Positions 33,001 through 41,113 of a stretch of DNA of 64,000 nt are shown here, piece by piece. This DNA comes from a virus, in IMG/VR virus record IMGVR_UViG_3300031963_000089, positions 1 through 64,000 of that record. One strand, 5' to 3'. The notes below the pieces were generated by a model. The model was not told where the DNA came from. It was given only the letters and a program-made list of their open reading frames with translations, and searched no databases. The position numbers and the translations under genes were made by a program. Each line of letters starts with the position of its first letter. Positions within the stretch are counted from its first letter, which is position 1.

Positions 33001-34938
33001 AGGCCCACCACCTGTATTTGGTACGTAAACGGCAATATCCCATTCTTGAATATCCATACCTGTTCCTTCCAATACCGCAGAGTCTGATAACACAAATGCG
33101 GTTGAACCTGTTAGTAATGCACCTTCAAAAGTACACCCGTTGAACGATAAAAGTGTTCCAGAGCCAGTACCGCTATTACCAATAACATCATCATATGTTG
33201 GGAACAAGAAATAGTTTTCCATATTACCCAACGCCTGAAACCCATTAGTTGCTTCAACTTTTAATCCGTAACTAAACTCACCATTAACATCGACATATTC
33301 ACCATAGAACTTGGTATCTTGTGTTGATGATTTTATCCATACACCAATATCTGAATCATATATTGAAATCTTATGAGCTTGTCCAAAATCACCGATATCA
33401 TCACAGTGAATTGCCGCATATCCTGCACCAGCACCTGATAATGTTAAAAACGATACTTCGTTATTAATACCTATATTAATAATATGTTGAGTAGAACCCG
33501 TTGGGACAATTTGTGTAGTTTGAATATTACTACCCTCAATACTCACATACGGTTTTCCAGTTAAATTAATTTGTCCCTCAGAAAATAACCCAGGTCCAAC
33601 TCTAACCAAAAAACGATTATTAATTGACGAACCTGTAATCCAATCAACTGCACTCTTAATAGATGTAAAGTCACCACCTTTTTTAGCGACCGTAATAACT
33701 CTTGGGTCTTGGTTAACTTCATATAACGGAGCGTCAATCGGTATTGTAGTTTTTAAGAATGTATCAGTACCTTCAATTTTACCTGTTGCAGTTGGATGTT
33801 CAACTAATACGTCTTGAGTATTATTTTCAAAGTTAAGAGCCGAACCAAATATACTTGGAGCTGAGCCCGTGTTTGGAGCATATATCGCAGTTACCCATCG
33901 TTGGAAATTAACTGCCGTTAATCTTAACGAACCTCCGTTTTCAACCCAAAATCCTGTTCCTGCCGCAACCCCAACAGCCTTTGTTAATAAACATCCGTTA
34001 ACAATAAACGTACAACCTGGTTGGTCTGCCTTTGCAAATATTAATCCTGATGTCGTACTAACACCTCCATTAGTAGATGTAACGTTTCTAAGTTGCATCC
34101 TACCAATACCACTACCATCATTTGTAACATAGAAACCTATAGTAAATGGATATCCACCATACTTAACGTTAGAACACTGTATGATACAGTTTCCACCACC
34201 TGTTCCAACAACTTTTGCGTGAGTATAGTTTGTACCAAATCTTACGTTTTCAACATATGCAATTGCATTAGTTTGAGGAGTTGTCGATGATGAATAAACA
34301 ATAGACGACGCACTTGTTCCTGATGAACCTTGAATTTGCATGTCCTGAACCATTGATTGGTCGGCCATGATGAAAACACTATTATTAGGATTACTTGCTT
34401 GTAGGATAGTTGTTGTACTATCACCACCTCTAACCGTAATCCATGATTTCATTGTGATGGTATCTTCAATATATAAACCAGGATAAACTCTAACTTCCCA
34501 AGTACTATTTGGAGTTGCACCTGTTATACTATCTACCGCATCTTTAACGGAATTAAAGTCTGTTGAACTACCACTTAATCCAACAGTTACATAATTTTCT
34601 ATAATTGTATTAAAATTATAACTTAACGATGTCCAATTTGTACCATCACTAGTTATTTGAATTGAATCATTCTGAATTAATGTAACCGTAGTACTCCCAT
34701 CTATAGTTTCACTACCATTTGGGTCAACAGTTATTGTACCGGTACCATTATTTTTAATTACATATAATTTACCCTGCACACCTACCGCAGTAGGTAAATT
34801 AATAGTAAAAGTACCACCAGAGACAGCGACCATATAGTCGTCATCAGTAATCGTATATGTACTACCAATTGTTACTTGTGGATATGTTATACCACCTAAG
34901 GATATTATACCCCTTCTCGCAACAAACTCATTTGCCAT
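27028..34938 (-). CDS. Giant tail fibre with two beta-helix units and a ~1,530-residue collagen-like tract, 2636 aa
   Basis: Residues 1-~110 form a module (ITDDDYMVAVSGGTFTINLP, LYVIKNNGTGTITVDPNGSE) also present inside the protein at 50421-54533. About 115-400 and 410-690 are two pectin-lyase-like beta-helix units that start alike (DFNSVKDAVDSITG and DFTSIKSAVDWITG, then VRVYPGLYIE / VRVGPGLFSE). A fibre domain follows with the phage motif LTADDHQQYLLVDGGRQMTG (about 1000-1040). From about 1086 to 2612 the protein is Gly-X-Y with X and Y almost only Ser or Thr and occasional Ala, Val, Asn, Arg. It ends with a short tip (AAGGSFTLGLVYTTANNFNYI region). The tract should form a long triple-helical or polyglycine-like rod. 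It has its own transcription start region downstream of the 35032-35066 terminator. Confidence 0.88.
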   Translation of the reverse strand: MANEFVARRGIISLGGITYPQVTIGSTYTITDDDYMVAVSGGTFTINLPTAVGVQGKLYVIKNNGTGTITVDPNGSETIDGSTTVTLIQNDSIQITSDGTNWTSLSYNFNTIIENYVTVGLSGSSTDFNSVKDAVDSITGATPNSTWEVRVYPGLYIEDTITMKSWITVRGGDSTTTILQASNPNNSVFIMADQSMVQDMQIQGSSGTSASSIVYSSSTTPQTNAIAYVENVRFGTNYTHAKVVGTGGGNCIIQCSNVKYGGYPFTIGFYVTNDGSGIGRMQLRNVTSTNGGVSTTSGLIFAKADQPGCTFIVNGCLLTKAVGVAAGTGFWVENGGSLRLTAVNFQRWVTAIYAPNTGSAPSIFGSALNFENNTQDVLVEHPTATGKIEGTDTFLKTTIPIDAPLYEVNQDPRVITVAKKGGDFTSIKSAVDWITGSSINNRFLVRVGPGLFSEGQINLTGKPYVSIEGSNIQTTQIVPTGSTQHIINIGINNEVSFLTLSGAGAGYAAIHCDDIGDFGQAHKISIYDSDIGVWIKSSTQDTKFYGEYVDVNGEFSYGLKVEATNGFQALGNMENYFLFPTYDDVIGNSGTGSGTLLSFNGCTFEGALLTGSTAFVLSDSAVLEGTGMDIQEWDIAVYVPNTGGGPTFRMVGTMIHDSITNDFLIENASTIGRFQGISDHSKIITASEDFYWNFLDDTDGENDVTRKLSVTFADGTHTDASTLIFQGSPMGLLSGGTITIVSGRTINTSAGFGYLADQTDNSIIKRYDWVDGQLTLSAETDNYIYISNNGTLVANSGLPDPFYNIIMGRVVTNATGIELIDAAPYNAQHTANLLSSFNRQALGPVYSTGSIVTTGSTSFTLDVTSGSYWLSENNFTPTGGTPISFTQYWNNGTNWTRSATTFVNNFQYNKNENSLSALTTSYYTKHTLYVVGEGINEEYFLVLGQQEYATLVEAEAAPLPLPPDYFTDGVVSIASVYIQQGFGGIVQIEDIRPVIGFKSSGVNATSVHGNLLGLTADDHQQYLLVDGGRQMTGDLGLGGNDLFNVNQITASATTTNELTIAQITQDDNQTKFVVVDNTGKTYYRTGGASGSAGTSGSSGSSGSAGSSGTSGSNGSSGSSGSAGTSGSSGTSGSSGSSGSSGSSGSTGSRGTSGTSGSSGTSGSVGTSGTSGSSGSSGSSGTSGSAGSSGSSGSSGSSGSSGTSGSSGTSGSSGTSGSSGSSGSGGSSGSSGFGTSGSAGTSGSSGSSGSAGTSGSSGSSGSSGSTGSSGTSGSSGTSGSSGSSGSSGSSGSSGVSGSSGTSGTSGSSGSSGSSGSSGNTGSSGTSGSSGTSGSSGSAGSSGSSGSSGTSGSSGTSGSSGSSGSSGSSGSSGSTGSRGTSGSSGTSGSTGTSGSSGSSGSSGSTGSSGTSGSVGTSGSSGSSGSSGSSGSSGTSGSTGTSGSSGSSGSSGSSGVSGSSGTSGSSGSSGSSGSSGITGSSGTSGSVGTSGSSGSAGSSGSSGSSGTSGSSGTSGSSGSSGSSGSSGSVGTSGSSGSSGSTGSSGSSGSSGTSGSNGSSGTSGSAGSSGSSGSSGSSGTSGSNGSSGTSGSSGSSGSSGSSGNTGSSGTSGSSGTSGSSGSSGSSGSTGSSGSSGSTGSRGTSGSSGTSGSSGTSGSNGSSGTSGSSGSSGSSGSSGSSGSSGSSGSAGTSGSVGTSGSSGSSGSSGSSGNTGSSGTSGSSGTSGSSGSSGSSGSSGSSGTSGSSGTSGSSGSSGSSGSTGSSGSSGSSGSSGNTGSSGTSGSSGTSGSSGSSGSSGSTGSSGTGGSSGTSGSSGSSGSSGSSGNSGSSGTSGSSGTSGSSGSSGSSGSSGSAGSSGTSGSSGTSGSSGSSGSSGSSGNTGSSGTSGSSGTSGSSGSSGSSGSSGSTGSRGTSGSSGTSGTSGSSGSSGSSGTSGSSGTSGSSGSSGSSGSSGNTGSSGTSGSSGTSGSSGSAGSSGSSGNTGSSGTSGSSGTSGSSGSSGSSGSSGITGSSGTSGSSGTSGSSGSAGSSGSSGNTGSSGTSGSSGTSGSSGSSGSSGSSGNTGSSGTSGSSGTSGSSGSSGSSGLTGSSGTSGSSGTSGSSGSSGSSGSAGSSGTSGSSGTSGSSGSSGSSGSSGSSGSTGSRGTSGSSGTSGTSGSSGSTGSSGSSGSSGTSGSSGTSGSSGSSGNTGSSGTSGSSGTSGSSGSSGSSGITGSSGTSGSSGSSGSSGSSGITGSSGTSGSSGTSGSSGSSGSSGSSGITGSSGTSGSSGTSGSSGSAGSSGSSGSGSSGTSGSSGTSGSSGSSGSSGSSGSSGSSGTSGSSGSSGSSGSSGSTGSRGTSGSSGTSGSSGTSGTSGSAGSSGSSGSSGTSGSSGTSGSAGSSGSSGSSGITGSSGTSGSSGTSGSAGSSGSSGSGSSGTSGSSGTSGSAGSSGSSGSGSSGTSGLDGISGTSGSSGSSGSGSSGTSGSGSSGSSGSSGSSGSTGSRGTSGSSGTSGSSGTSGSSGTSGSNGSSGTSGSSGTSGTSGSSGSSGSSGTAGSSGTSGSGSSGSSGTAGSSGTSGSGSSGSSGTAGSSGTSGSGSSGSSGTAGSSGTSGSGSSGSSGSSGSGSSGTSGVDGAAGGSFTLGLVYTTANNFNYI
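27110..31682 (-). repeat. Collagen-like Gly-Ser-Ser/Gly-Thr-Ser repeat, about 4.6 kb
   Basis: About 1,525 codons of 9-base-like periodic sequence coding GSS, GTS, GSA, GST and similar triplets. Third bases and Ser codon families (TCN versus AGY) vary from unit to unit, so the DNA repeat is much less exact than the protein repeat. Register breaks of the form GSGSS occur near both the C-terminal end and around 28085 and 27650. Pro is essentially absent, unlike animal collagen. Confidence 0.9.
27144..27347 (-). repeat. Four tandem 51-bp units inside the collagen-like tract
   Basis: The block with gtacctgaagaacc recurs at 27185, 27236, 27287 and 27338, exactly 51 bases apart. Each unit codes 17 residues (GSSGTAGSSGTSGSGSS), so the Gly-X-Y register shifts once per unit. 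Copies differ by a few synonymous changes. Confidence 0.85.
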
Positions 34939-35031
34939 TTATTCTTTCCTTTTTTCCCTATCCAAAAGAAAATTCTTCTATGTTTATTTGTTAATAAATA
35001 TACTTGAAAAGTATTCTGTCAATCCTAAAAT
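34939..35031 (-). promoter_or_regulatory. Probable promoter region of the 2636-aa fibre gene
   Basis: This gap lies between a strong terminator and the ATG at 34938, so a promoter is expected. TTGACA followed by TATATTTATT is visible on the minus strand at about 35010-34985, but the spacing does not fit a housekeeping promoter well, and a near TAnnTTTG match (TTCTTTTG, 34970 region) lacks the conserved A. The element may be read by the phage sigma factor. Placement is positional. Confidence 0.35.
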
Positions 35032-35066
35032 GAAAAAACCATCACATTTATTATTATGTGATGGTT
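35032..35066 (-). terminator. Rho-independent terminator between the two giant fibre genes
   Basis: On the minus strand an 11-bp perfect stem (AACCATCACAT and its complement, 35037-35066) with an 8-base AT loop is followed by six T residues. It is 23 bases after the stop of the 1998-aa fibre gene. It should separate transcription of the upstream fibre/glycosyltransferase genes from the 2636-aa gene. Confidence 0.8.
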
Positions 35067-35088
35067 CATGTTTTTATATATTTTAATA

Positions 35089-38000
35089 TTAAATTGTAAT
35101 TCTTGTTGATATACTAATGTTCCAACTACCTTTATTCACATCAGCCCAAAACTCAACATTACCACCTGACACCGTAACCCTTAACTCAATACCCAAAGTA
35201 GAGTCATTTAAGTCAGGAGTTGATATATCAACATAAGTAGCGTTAGATGTGTCCCAAATACTCATTACTTGGCCACCTCTTGTTGCAGTTGTGGTTGGAT
35301 TATTAACCCAATAATCAAAAATTGCACTACGTCCTAATGATGTACTAAATGAACAAATACGTGTTGATGCGGTAATACTTGTACCACTACAAGAAGTTAA
35401 AGATTGTTTTCCATATTCAACAGTATCACCTGTAATACCTAAAGTTGTACCATCAAAAGTTAATTTACTTTGAGCAATCGCACTATTTGTAGAGGTACCT
35501 GAAGCAGTTAATATTCTGTAATCAGCAGGATTAGCAATTGTATTGAAACCTGTACCTGATGTACCAGCACTACCGCTAGAACCCGAAGTTCCACTTGAGC
35601 CGGATGAACCTGAACTGCCAGAAGACCCTGATGTTCCTGAAGAACCACTTGTACCCGAACTTCCTGAGGTACCACTTGAACCTGACGAACCACTTGACCC
35701 AGATGAGCCAGAACTTCCGCTAGAACCAGATGTACCCGAACTTCCTGAACTACCACTACTACCTGAAGACCCTGATGTACCACTTGAACCAGAAGTTCCT
35801 GTAGAACCGCTAGACCCTGATGAACCTGATGTTCCTGAAGACCCACTACTTCCCGAAGTACCTGATGAACCACTTGACCCACTTGACCCACTAGTACCAA
35901 CCGACCCAGAAGAACCGCTTGTACCAACACTTCCTGAACTTCCACTACTACCTGATGAACCAGACGAACCTGAAGTTCCAGATGAACCACTAGTACCAAC
36001 ACTACCTGACGACCCAGAAGAACCCGAGCTCCCTGATGTCCCACTTGAGCCCGATATTCCTGAAGAACCGCTAGTACCTACACTACCGCTACTTCCACTT
36101 GAACCAGATGTTCCTGTAGAACCGCTAGACCCTGATGAACCACTACTACCCGATGAACCTGAAGAACCACTTGTTCCTGATGTACCCGCACTTCCTGAAG
36201 AACCGCTACTACCTGAAGAACCAGAAGAACCACTAGTACCAGATGTACCTACGCTACCACTACTACCAGAAGAACCACTACTACCGCTAGACCCTGAACT
36301 ACCTGATGTTCCACTTGAGCCAGATGTTCCAACACTTCCACTAGACCCTGAACTACCCGATGAGCCAGAAGACCCTGATGTTCCGGAACTTCCTGAAGAA
36401 CCGCTACTACCACTAGTACCAGAACTTCCCGTAGAACCAGATGTTCCGCTACTACCTGATGAACCAGAAGTTCCAACACTACCACTAGAACCAGAACTTC
36501 CTGAACTCCCACTACTACCTGATGTTCCGCTTGACCCAGATGTTCCAACTGAACCTGATGAGCCAGAGCTTCCTGAACTGCCACTTGAACCAGAAGAACC
36601 TGATGTTCCACTACTTCCCGATGAACCACTACTACCGCTAGTTCCTACACTACCTGAAGAACCTGAACTTCCGCTTGTTCCCGAAGAACCAGTTAGACCT
36701 GAAGAGCCTGAACTTCCACTACTACCACTAGAACCACTTGTTCCTGAAGAGCCACTTGTACCTACACTACCGCTACTTCCACTTGAACCAGAAGAACCTG
36801 ATGTACCAGTTGACCCAGATGTTCCTGTACTACCCGAAGAACCGCTACTTCCACTTGAACCTGATGACCCTGAAGTTCCTGATGAACCAGTTAATCCCGA
36901 AGAGCCTGAACTTCCACTAGACCCACTTGAGCCAGAAGTTCCAACACTACCGCTACTTCCACTTGAGCCAGAAGTACCTACACTACCACTTGAACCAGAA
37001 CTTCCTGAAGTACCTGTTGACCCAGATGACCCTGAAGTTCCTGATGAACCACTTGTACCAGCACTTCCCGAAGTTCCAACCGAACCCGATGAACCACTAG
37101 AGCCCGAAGAACCACTACTACCTGATGTGCCACTTGAACCTGAAGAACCTGTTGACCCTGAACTTCCACTACTACCACTTGTTCCAGAAGAGCCAGTTAA
37201 ACCTGAAGACCCAGAACTTCCACTACTACCCGAAGAACCTGAAGTTCCTACCGAACCACTACTACCTGATGTTCCAGTACTCCCCGAACTTCCACTTGAG
37301 CCTGCACTACCTGATGAACCTGATGTTCCACTAGAACCCGATGAACCACTTGACCCAGTGCTACCTGAAGTACCACTAGACCCACTTGAGCCAGAAGTCC
37401 CAACACTACCGCTACTTCCAGATGAACCTGAACTTCCACTTGAACCAGAACTTCCTGAAGTACCTGTTGACCCAGATGTTCCAGAACTTCCTGTAGAACC
37501 CGATGAACCTGAACTACCCGATGAGCCACTTGTACCAGCACTTCCTGAAGTCCCAACCGAACCCGATGAACCACTTGAACCTGAAGAACCTGATGTTCCA
37601 ACACTACCAGATGAACCAGAACTTCCTGAAGTACCAACAGAACCACTACTACCTGAGCTTCCACTTGTTCCCGAAGAACCAGTTAGACCTGAAGAGCCTG
37701 AACTTCCGCTACTTCCTGATGTTCCAGAACTTCCTGTAGAACCCGATGAACCTGAACTACCTGATGAACCACTTGTACCAGAAGTTCCAACACTTCCACT
37801 TGAACCAGATGAACCGCTAGAACCTGATGTTCCTGAAGACCCTGTTAAACCCGAAGAACCACTTGACCCTGAAGTACCAACACTACCTGATGTACCTGAA
37901 GAACCAGAACTACCACTAGAACCTGAACTTCCTGATGAACCAGAAGAACCACTACTACCACTAGTTCCTACACTACCAGATGAACCACTTGTACCACTAG

Positions 38001-41000
38001 AACCTGTACTTCCACTTGAGCCAGAACTTCCACTAGTACCTGTTGAGCCAGAACTTCCACTTGAACCAGAAGAACCCGATGTACCAACACTACCTGAACT
38101 ACCACTAGAACCTGAACTTCCTGATGAACCACTAGAACCTGAAGTTCCAGATGTACCAGAAGAACCTGTTATTCCAGAACTTCCACTTGAACCTGACGAG
38201 CCTGAAGACCCTGATGTACCGACACTACCACTAGAACCAGACGTTCCACTTGAACCTGTACTTCCGGATGAACCTGAACTACCTGAGGTACCCACAGAAC
38301 CTGATGTTCCTGAACTACCTGAACTACCTGATGTACCCGCAGAACCTGAAGAACCACTTGTCCCCGATGTACCTGAGCTACCACTATTACCTGAAGTTCC
38401 GCTAGTACCATTAGTACCGTCAACACCACTCAAACCTGAAGAACCCGATGTTCCAACACTACCTGAACTACCACTACTACCACTTGACCCCGCACTTCCT
38501 GAAGAGCCACTTGTACCAGCAGTTCCTGAAGTACCAACAGAACCAGAACTACCACTTGAACCCGAAGAACCTGATGTTCCAACACTACCAGAACTTCCTG
38601 AAGAGCCTGTACTTCCACTTGAACCTGATGTTCCTGCAGAACCAGAACTTCCTGAAGAGCCTGTGCTTCCACTTGAACCTGATGTTCCTGAACTACCTGT
38701 TATACCACTTGAACCTGAACTTCCTGAGGAACCAGAAGAACCTGATGTTCCCGAAGAGCCAGTTAGTCCTGAACTTCCACTACTACCACTAGACCCTGTA
38801 CTTCCTGAAGAACCTGAACTACCAGAAGTTCCAGATGTACCAGTACTACCTGATGTCCCTGAAGAACCATTAACACCAGAACTTCCTGATGAACCTGTAC
38901 TTCCACTACTTCCTGATGTCCCACTTGAACCTGAAGTTCCACTTGAACCTGAAGTTCCAGCAGAGCCAGAGCTACCACTTGAACCTGAGCTACCAGCACT
39001 TCCGCTTGAACCTGATGTTCCTGAGCTACCGCTTATTCCACTTGAGCCTGATGAACCAGCACTGCCACTTGAGCCTGATGAACCTGATGTTCCTGTACTA
39101 CCTGATGACCCCGTACTTCCACTTGAACCAGAACTTCCAGATGTTCCAGATGAACCTGTTAAACCTGAACTACCCGATGAACCCGAAGAACCTGTGCTAC
39201 CTGACGTTCCTGAACTACCACTAGTGCCTGAAGAACCTGTGCTACCTGACGTTCCGCTAGTACCTGAACTTCCAGTTAATCCACTACTTCCAGAACTTCC
39301 ACTTGAACCTGATATTCCTGAACTTCCTGATGAACCCGTACTTCCACTTGAACCTGACGAACCAGCACTACCTGATGTACCAGAAGAACCTGTTAACCCA
39401 CTTGAACCTGATGACCCTGATGAGCCTGAAGAACCCGAAGAACCCGAAGAACCCGAAGAACCCGATGTACCACTTGAACCTGTACTTCCTGAAGAACCAC
39501 TTGAGCCCGAACTTCCTGATGTACCTGAACTACCAGTAATACCACTTGACCCACTAGAACCTGAAGAGCCTGATGTACCACTAGAGCCTGAAGACCCTGA
39601 TGTTCCTGAAGTTCCAACACTTCCCGAAGAACCACTTGAACCTGAAGAACCAGATGTTCCTGAAGTTCCAACACTTCCCGAAGAACCACTTGAGCCCGAT
39701 GAGCCACTTGAGCCTGAACTACCTGATGAGCCAGACGTACCTGAAGTTCCAGATGAACCTGAGCTACCTGAAGAACCACTTGTTCCTGATGAACCTGAGG
39801 TACCACTTGAACCTGAGGTTCCAGCACTACCACTACTTCCTGATGTTCCTGAACTACCACTTGTACCAGAACTTCCTGATTCACCTGATGAACCAGAACT
39901 TCCTGAAGAACCATCCGCTCCATTATGAATCCAAGAAAATGTATATGTGCTACCACTTGTTAAATTACCATTACAAGTAAAAGGTATGTCTAAAGTAATA
40001 TCCCAATAAGGTCCATTATTAACTATAGTTAAAATTTTGTAAATACCTAATATAGGAAAATTACCAACTTCTTCAATCTGTAAATAAACTTCTTGACTTA
40101 AATTGATAGAATCTTGAATTGCGGTTAACCAATTATCATAATTAATATTATAAACATCATTATCTGCAATAGATATATAATTTACTGAACATAACTCATT
40201 AATGTTTGTTGCAAAAAACCCTTGGTTAGGGTCATTTGGGGTAACTATAGATGATGTCCATAACCATCTACCGCTATTAGCACCGTCATTACCACTATAT
40301 CCACTTGAGCCAGATGTACCAGATGTCCCACTAGCACCATCAACACCGTTTATACCACTTGTTCCAGCACTACCACTTGAGCCAGAGCTACCCGATGTAC
40401 CCGAACTTCCTGAAGAACCGGCGGAACCTGAACTCCCTGACGTACCGCTAGTACCATCACCACCTGAAACGGTAATACCTGTAACACTTACAACGGTACC
40501 ATCACTATTATATAATTCTAAAGTGCTTGTACCTGAAAAGAACGTACCACCAGTTAATTCTGTTCCTTGAGCAAAAACTCTCCATCTCGCATCATTTCTT
40601 GATGTTCCACTAACACCTTCAATTGTTGAACCTGTCCAAGCGTTAATAAATGCCTGTCCTTCAGGTGTATTATTTTTTACAATTGTCTCATAAGATAATT
40701 GAGTAACAGAATTAGCACTTACCGCAGCGTCCCATAAATCGTTATAGTTGTCTATTTGAAATTGGTATGCCGTTTCAGTTTCATTAACCCAAACAATCAT
40801 ACCTAACCTTCTTCTACCTGATGAAAAATTATCAGAGTTAAGGGTTAAATAAGTCGGCATAAATGTACCATTACCAATTGTGATATTAATTGGGATAGTA
40901 TTTGCACTAAGTTGTTGTTGTCCCTTCCCACTAAATGACAACCCTAAATTAGTAAGGTAAGCGGCTTCTTGCCAACCCCCAACATTTAAGACGTTAAAGT

Positions 41001-41085
41001 TGGTTCCGTATGGACTTGTTCTTGCTACACTGAAAGGTCCTGTTATTTGGGACGCACTTATTGGATTTTGATACGGTATTGCCAT
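35089..41085 (-). CDS. Giant collagen-like tail fibre, 1998 aa
   Basis: The N-terminal ~200 residues (MAIPYQNPISASQITGPFSV, SSGRRRLGMIVWVNETETAY, GQAFINAWTGSTIEGVSG) are homologous to those of the protein at 50421-54533 and probably form the attachment domain. A short collagen-like stretch (about 207-270) precedes a globular insert (NSGRWLWTSSIVTPND... to about 385). About 387-1844 are Gly-X-Y triplets of Gly/Ser/Thr. The C-terminus (GFNTIANPADYRILTASGTS, LTFDGTTLGITGDT) repeats a module of the 50421 protein and then ends in a unique beta domain (WADVNKGSWNISISTRITI), a likely tip. It is the gene just downstream of the glycosyltransferase-containing block. Confidence 0.88.
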   Translation of the reverse strand: MAIPYQNPISASQITGPFSVARTSPYGTNFNVLNVGGWQEAAYLTNLGLSFSGKGQQQLSANTIPINITIGNGTFMPTYLTLNSDNFSSGRRRLGMIVWVNETETAYQFQIDNYNDLWDAAVSANSVTQLSYETIVKNNTPEGQAFINAWTGSTIEGVSGTSRNDARWRVFAQGTELTGGTFFSGTSTLELYNSDGTVVSVTGITVSGGDGTSGTSGSSGSAGSSGSSGTSGSSGSSGSAGTSGINGVDGASGTSGTSGSSGYSGNDGANSGRWLWTSSIVTPNDPNQGFFATNINELCSVNYISIADNDVYNINYDNWLTAIQDSINLSQEVYLQIEEVGNFPILGIYKILTIVNNGPYWDITLDIPFTCNGNLTSGSTYTFSWIHNGADGSSGSSGSSGESGSSGTSGSSGTSGSSGSAGTSGSSGTSGSSGTSGSSGSSGSSGTSGTSGSSGSSGSSGSSGSSGSSGSVGTSGTSGSSGSSGSSGSVGTSGTSGSSGSSGTSGSSGSSGSSGITGSSGTSGSSGSSGSSGSTGSSGTSGSSGSSGSSGSSGSSGSSGSSGLTGSSGTSGSAGSSGSSGSTGSSGSSGISGSSGSSGSSGLTGSSGTSGTSGSTGSSGTSGSSGTSGSTGSSGSSGSSGLTGSSGTSGSSGSSGSTGSSGSTGTSGSSGSSGSAGSSGSSGISGSSGTSGSSGSAGSSGSSGSSGSAGTSGSSGTSGSSGTSGSSGSTGSSGSSGVNGSSGTSGSTGTSGTSGSSGSSGSTGSSGSSGSSGLTGSSGTSGSSGSSGSSGSSGITGSSGTSGSSGSTGSSGSSGSAGTSGSSGSTGSSGSSGSVGTSGSSGSSGSSGSVGTSGTAGTSGSSGSAGSSGSSGSSGSVGTSGSSGLSGVDGTNGTSGTSGNSGSSGTSGTSGSSGSAGTSGSSGSSGTSGSVGTSGSSGSSGSTGSSGTSGSSGSVGTSGSSGSSGSSGSSGITGSSGTSGTSGSSGSSGSSGSSGSSGSVGTSGSSGSSGSSGSTGTSGSSGSSGSTGSSGTSGSSGSVGTSGSSGSSGSSGSSGSSGSSGSSGTSGSVGTSGSSGSSGLTGSSGTSGSSGSSGSSGSVGTSGTSGSSGSSGSSGSTGSSGTSGSSGSSGSSGLTGSSGTSGSSGSSGSVGTSGSSGSSGSVGTSGSSGSSGSSGSVGTSGSAGTSGSSGSSGSSGSTGSSGTSGSTGTSGSSGSSGSSGSSGSSGSVGTSGSSGSSGTSGSTGSSGSSGSSGTSGSSGSAGSSGSSGSTGTSGSSGSVGTSGSSGSSGSSGSSGLTGSSGTSGSSGSSGSTGSSGSSGTSGSSGSSGSSGSSGSVGTSGSAGTSGSSGTSGSSGSTGTSGSSGSSGSVGTSGSSGSSGSVGTSGSSGSSGSSGSSGLTGSSGTSGSSGSSGSSGSSGSTGTSGSTGTSGSSGSSGSSGSVGTSGSSGTSGSSGSSGSSGSSGLTGSSGTSGSSGSSGSVGTSGSSGSSGSSGTSGSSGSSGSSGSSGSSGSVGTSGSSGTSGSSGSSGSSGSSGSVGTSGSSGSSGTSGSTGSSGTSGSSGSSGSSGTSGSSGSSGSSGSSGSVGTSGSSGTSGSSGSSGSSGSSGSSGSVGTSGTSGSSGSSGSSGSSGSAGTSGTSGSSGSSGSSGSSGSSGSTGTSGSSGSSGSVGTSGSSGISGSSGTSGSSGSSGSSGSVGTSGSSGTSGSSGSSGSSGSSGSVGTSGSSGSVGTSGSSGSSGSSGTSGSSGSSGTSGSSGSSGSTGTSGSSGTSGSSGSSGSSGSSGTSGSSGSSGSSGSSGSSGSSGTSGSSGTSGSSGTSGSSGSSGSSGSSGTSGSSGSAGTSGTGFNTIANPADYRILTASGTSTNSAIAQSKLTFDGTTLGITGDTVEYGKQSLTSCSGTSITASTRICSFSTSLGRSAIFDYWVNNPTTTATRGGQVMSIWDTSNATYVDISTPDLNDSTLGIELRVTVSGGNVEFWADVNKGSWNISISTRITI
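35556..39925 (-). repeat. Collagen-like Gly-Ser-Ser/Gly-Thr-Ser repeat, about 4.4 kb
   Basis: About 1,455 codons of GSS/GTS/GSV/GST/GLT-type triplets in the 1998-aa fibre, with scrambled synonymous codons. A higher-order unit of roughly SSGSSGSVGTSG recurs. A second short tract lies at about 40275-40465 of the same gene. Confidence 0.9.
39431..39466 (-). repeat. Four exact 9-bp repeats
   Basis: The unit gaacccgaa occurs four times in a row (last copy with one end mismatch), coding consecutive GSS triplets with identical codons. It is the most exact short tandem repeat I noticed in the collagen-like tracts and is therefore a candidate slippage site. Confidence 0.75.
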
Positions 41086-41113
41086 TTTGTTACTTACTAA
41101 TAATTATCTTTTT

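Noticed and set aside
27110-39925. Repeat arrays that could be mistaken for a CRISPR
   Set aside because: There are no constant repeats with unique spacers, and the periodicity is 3 and 9 bases within coding sequence. No cas genes are present.
35543-39928. A 1,461-codon plus-strand open frame opposite the second collagen-like tract
   Set aside because: Same cause: stop-free antisense of a three-base-periodic repeat. The sense frame has meaningful flanking domains, the antisense frame does not.
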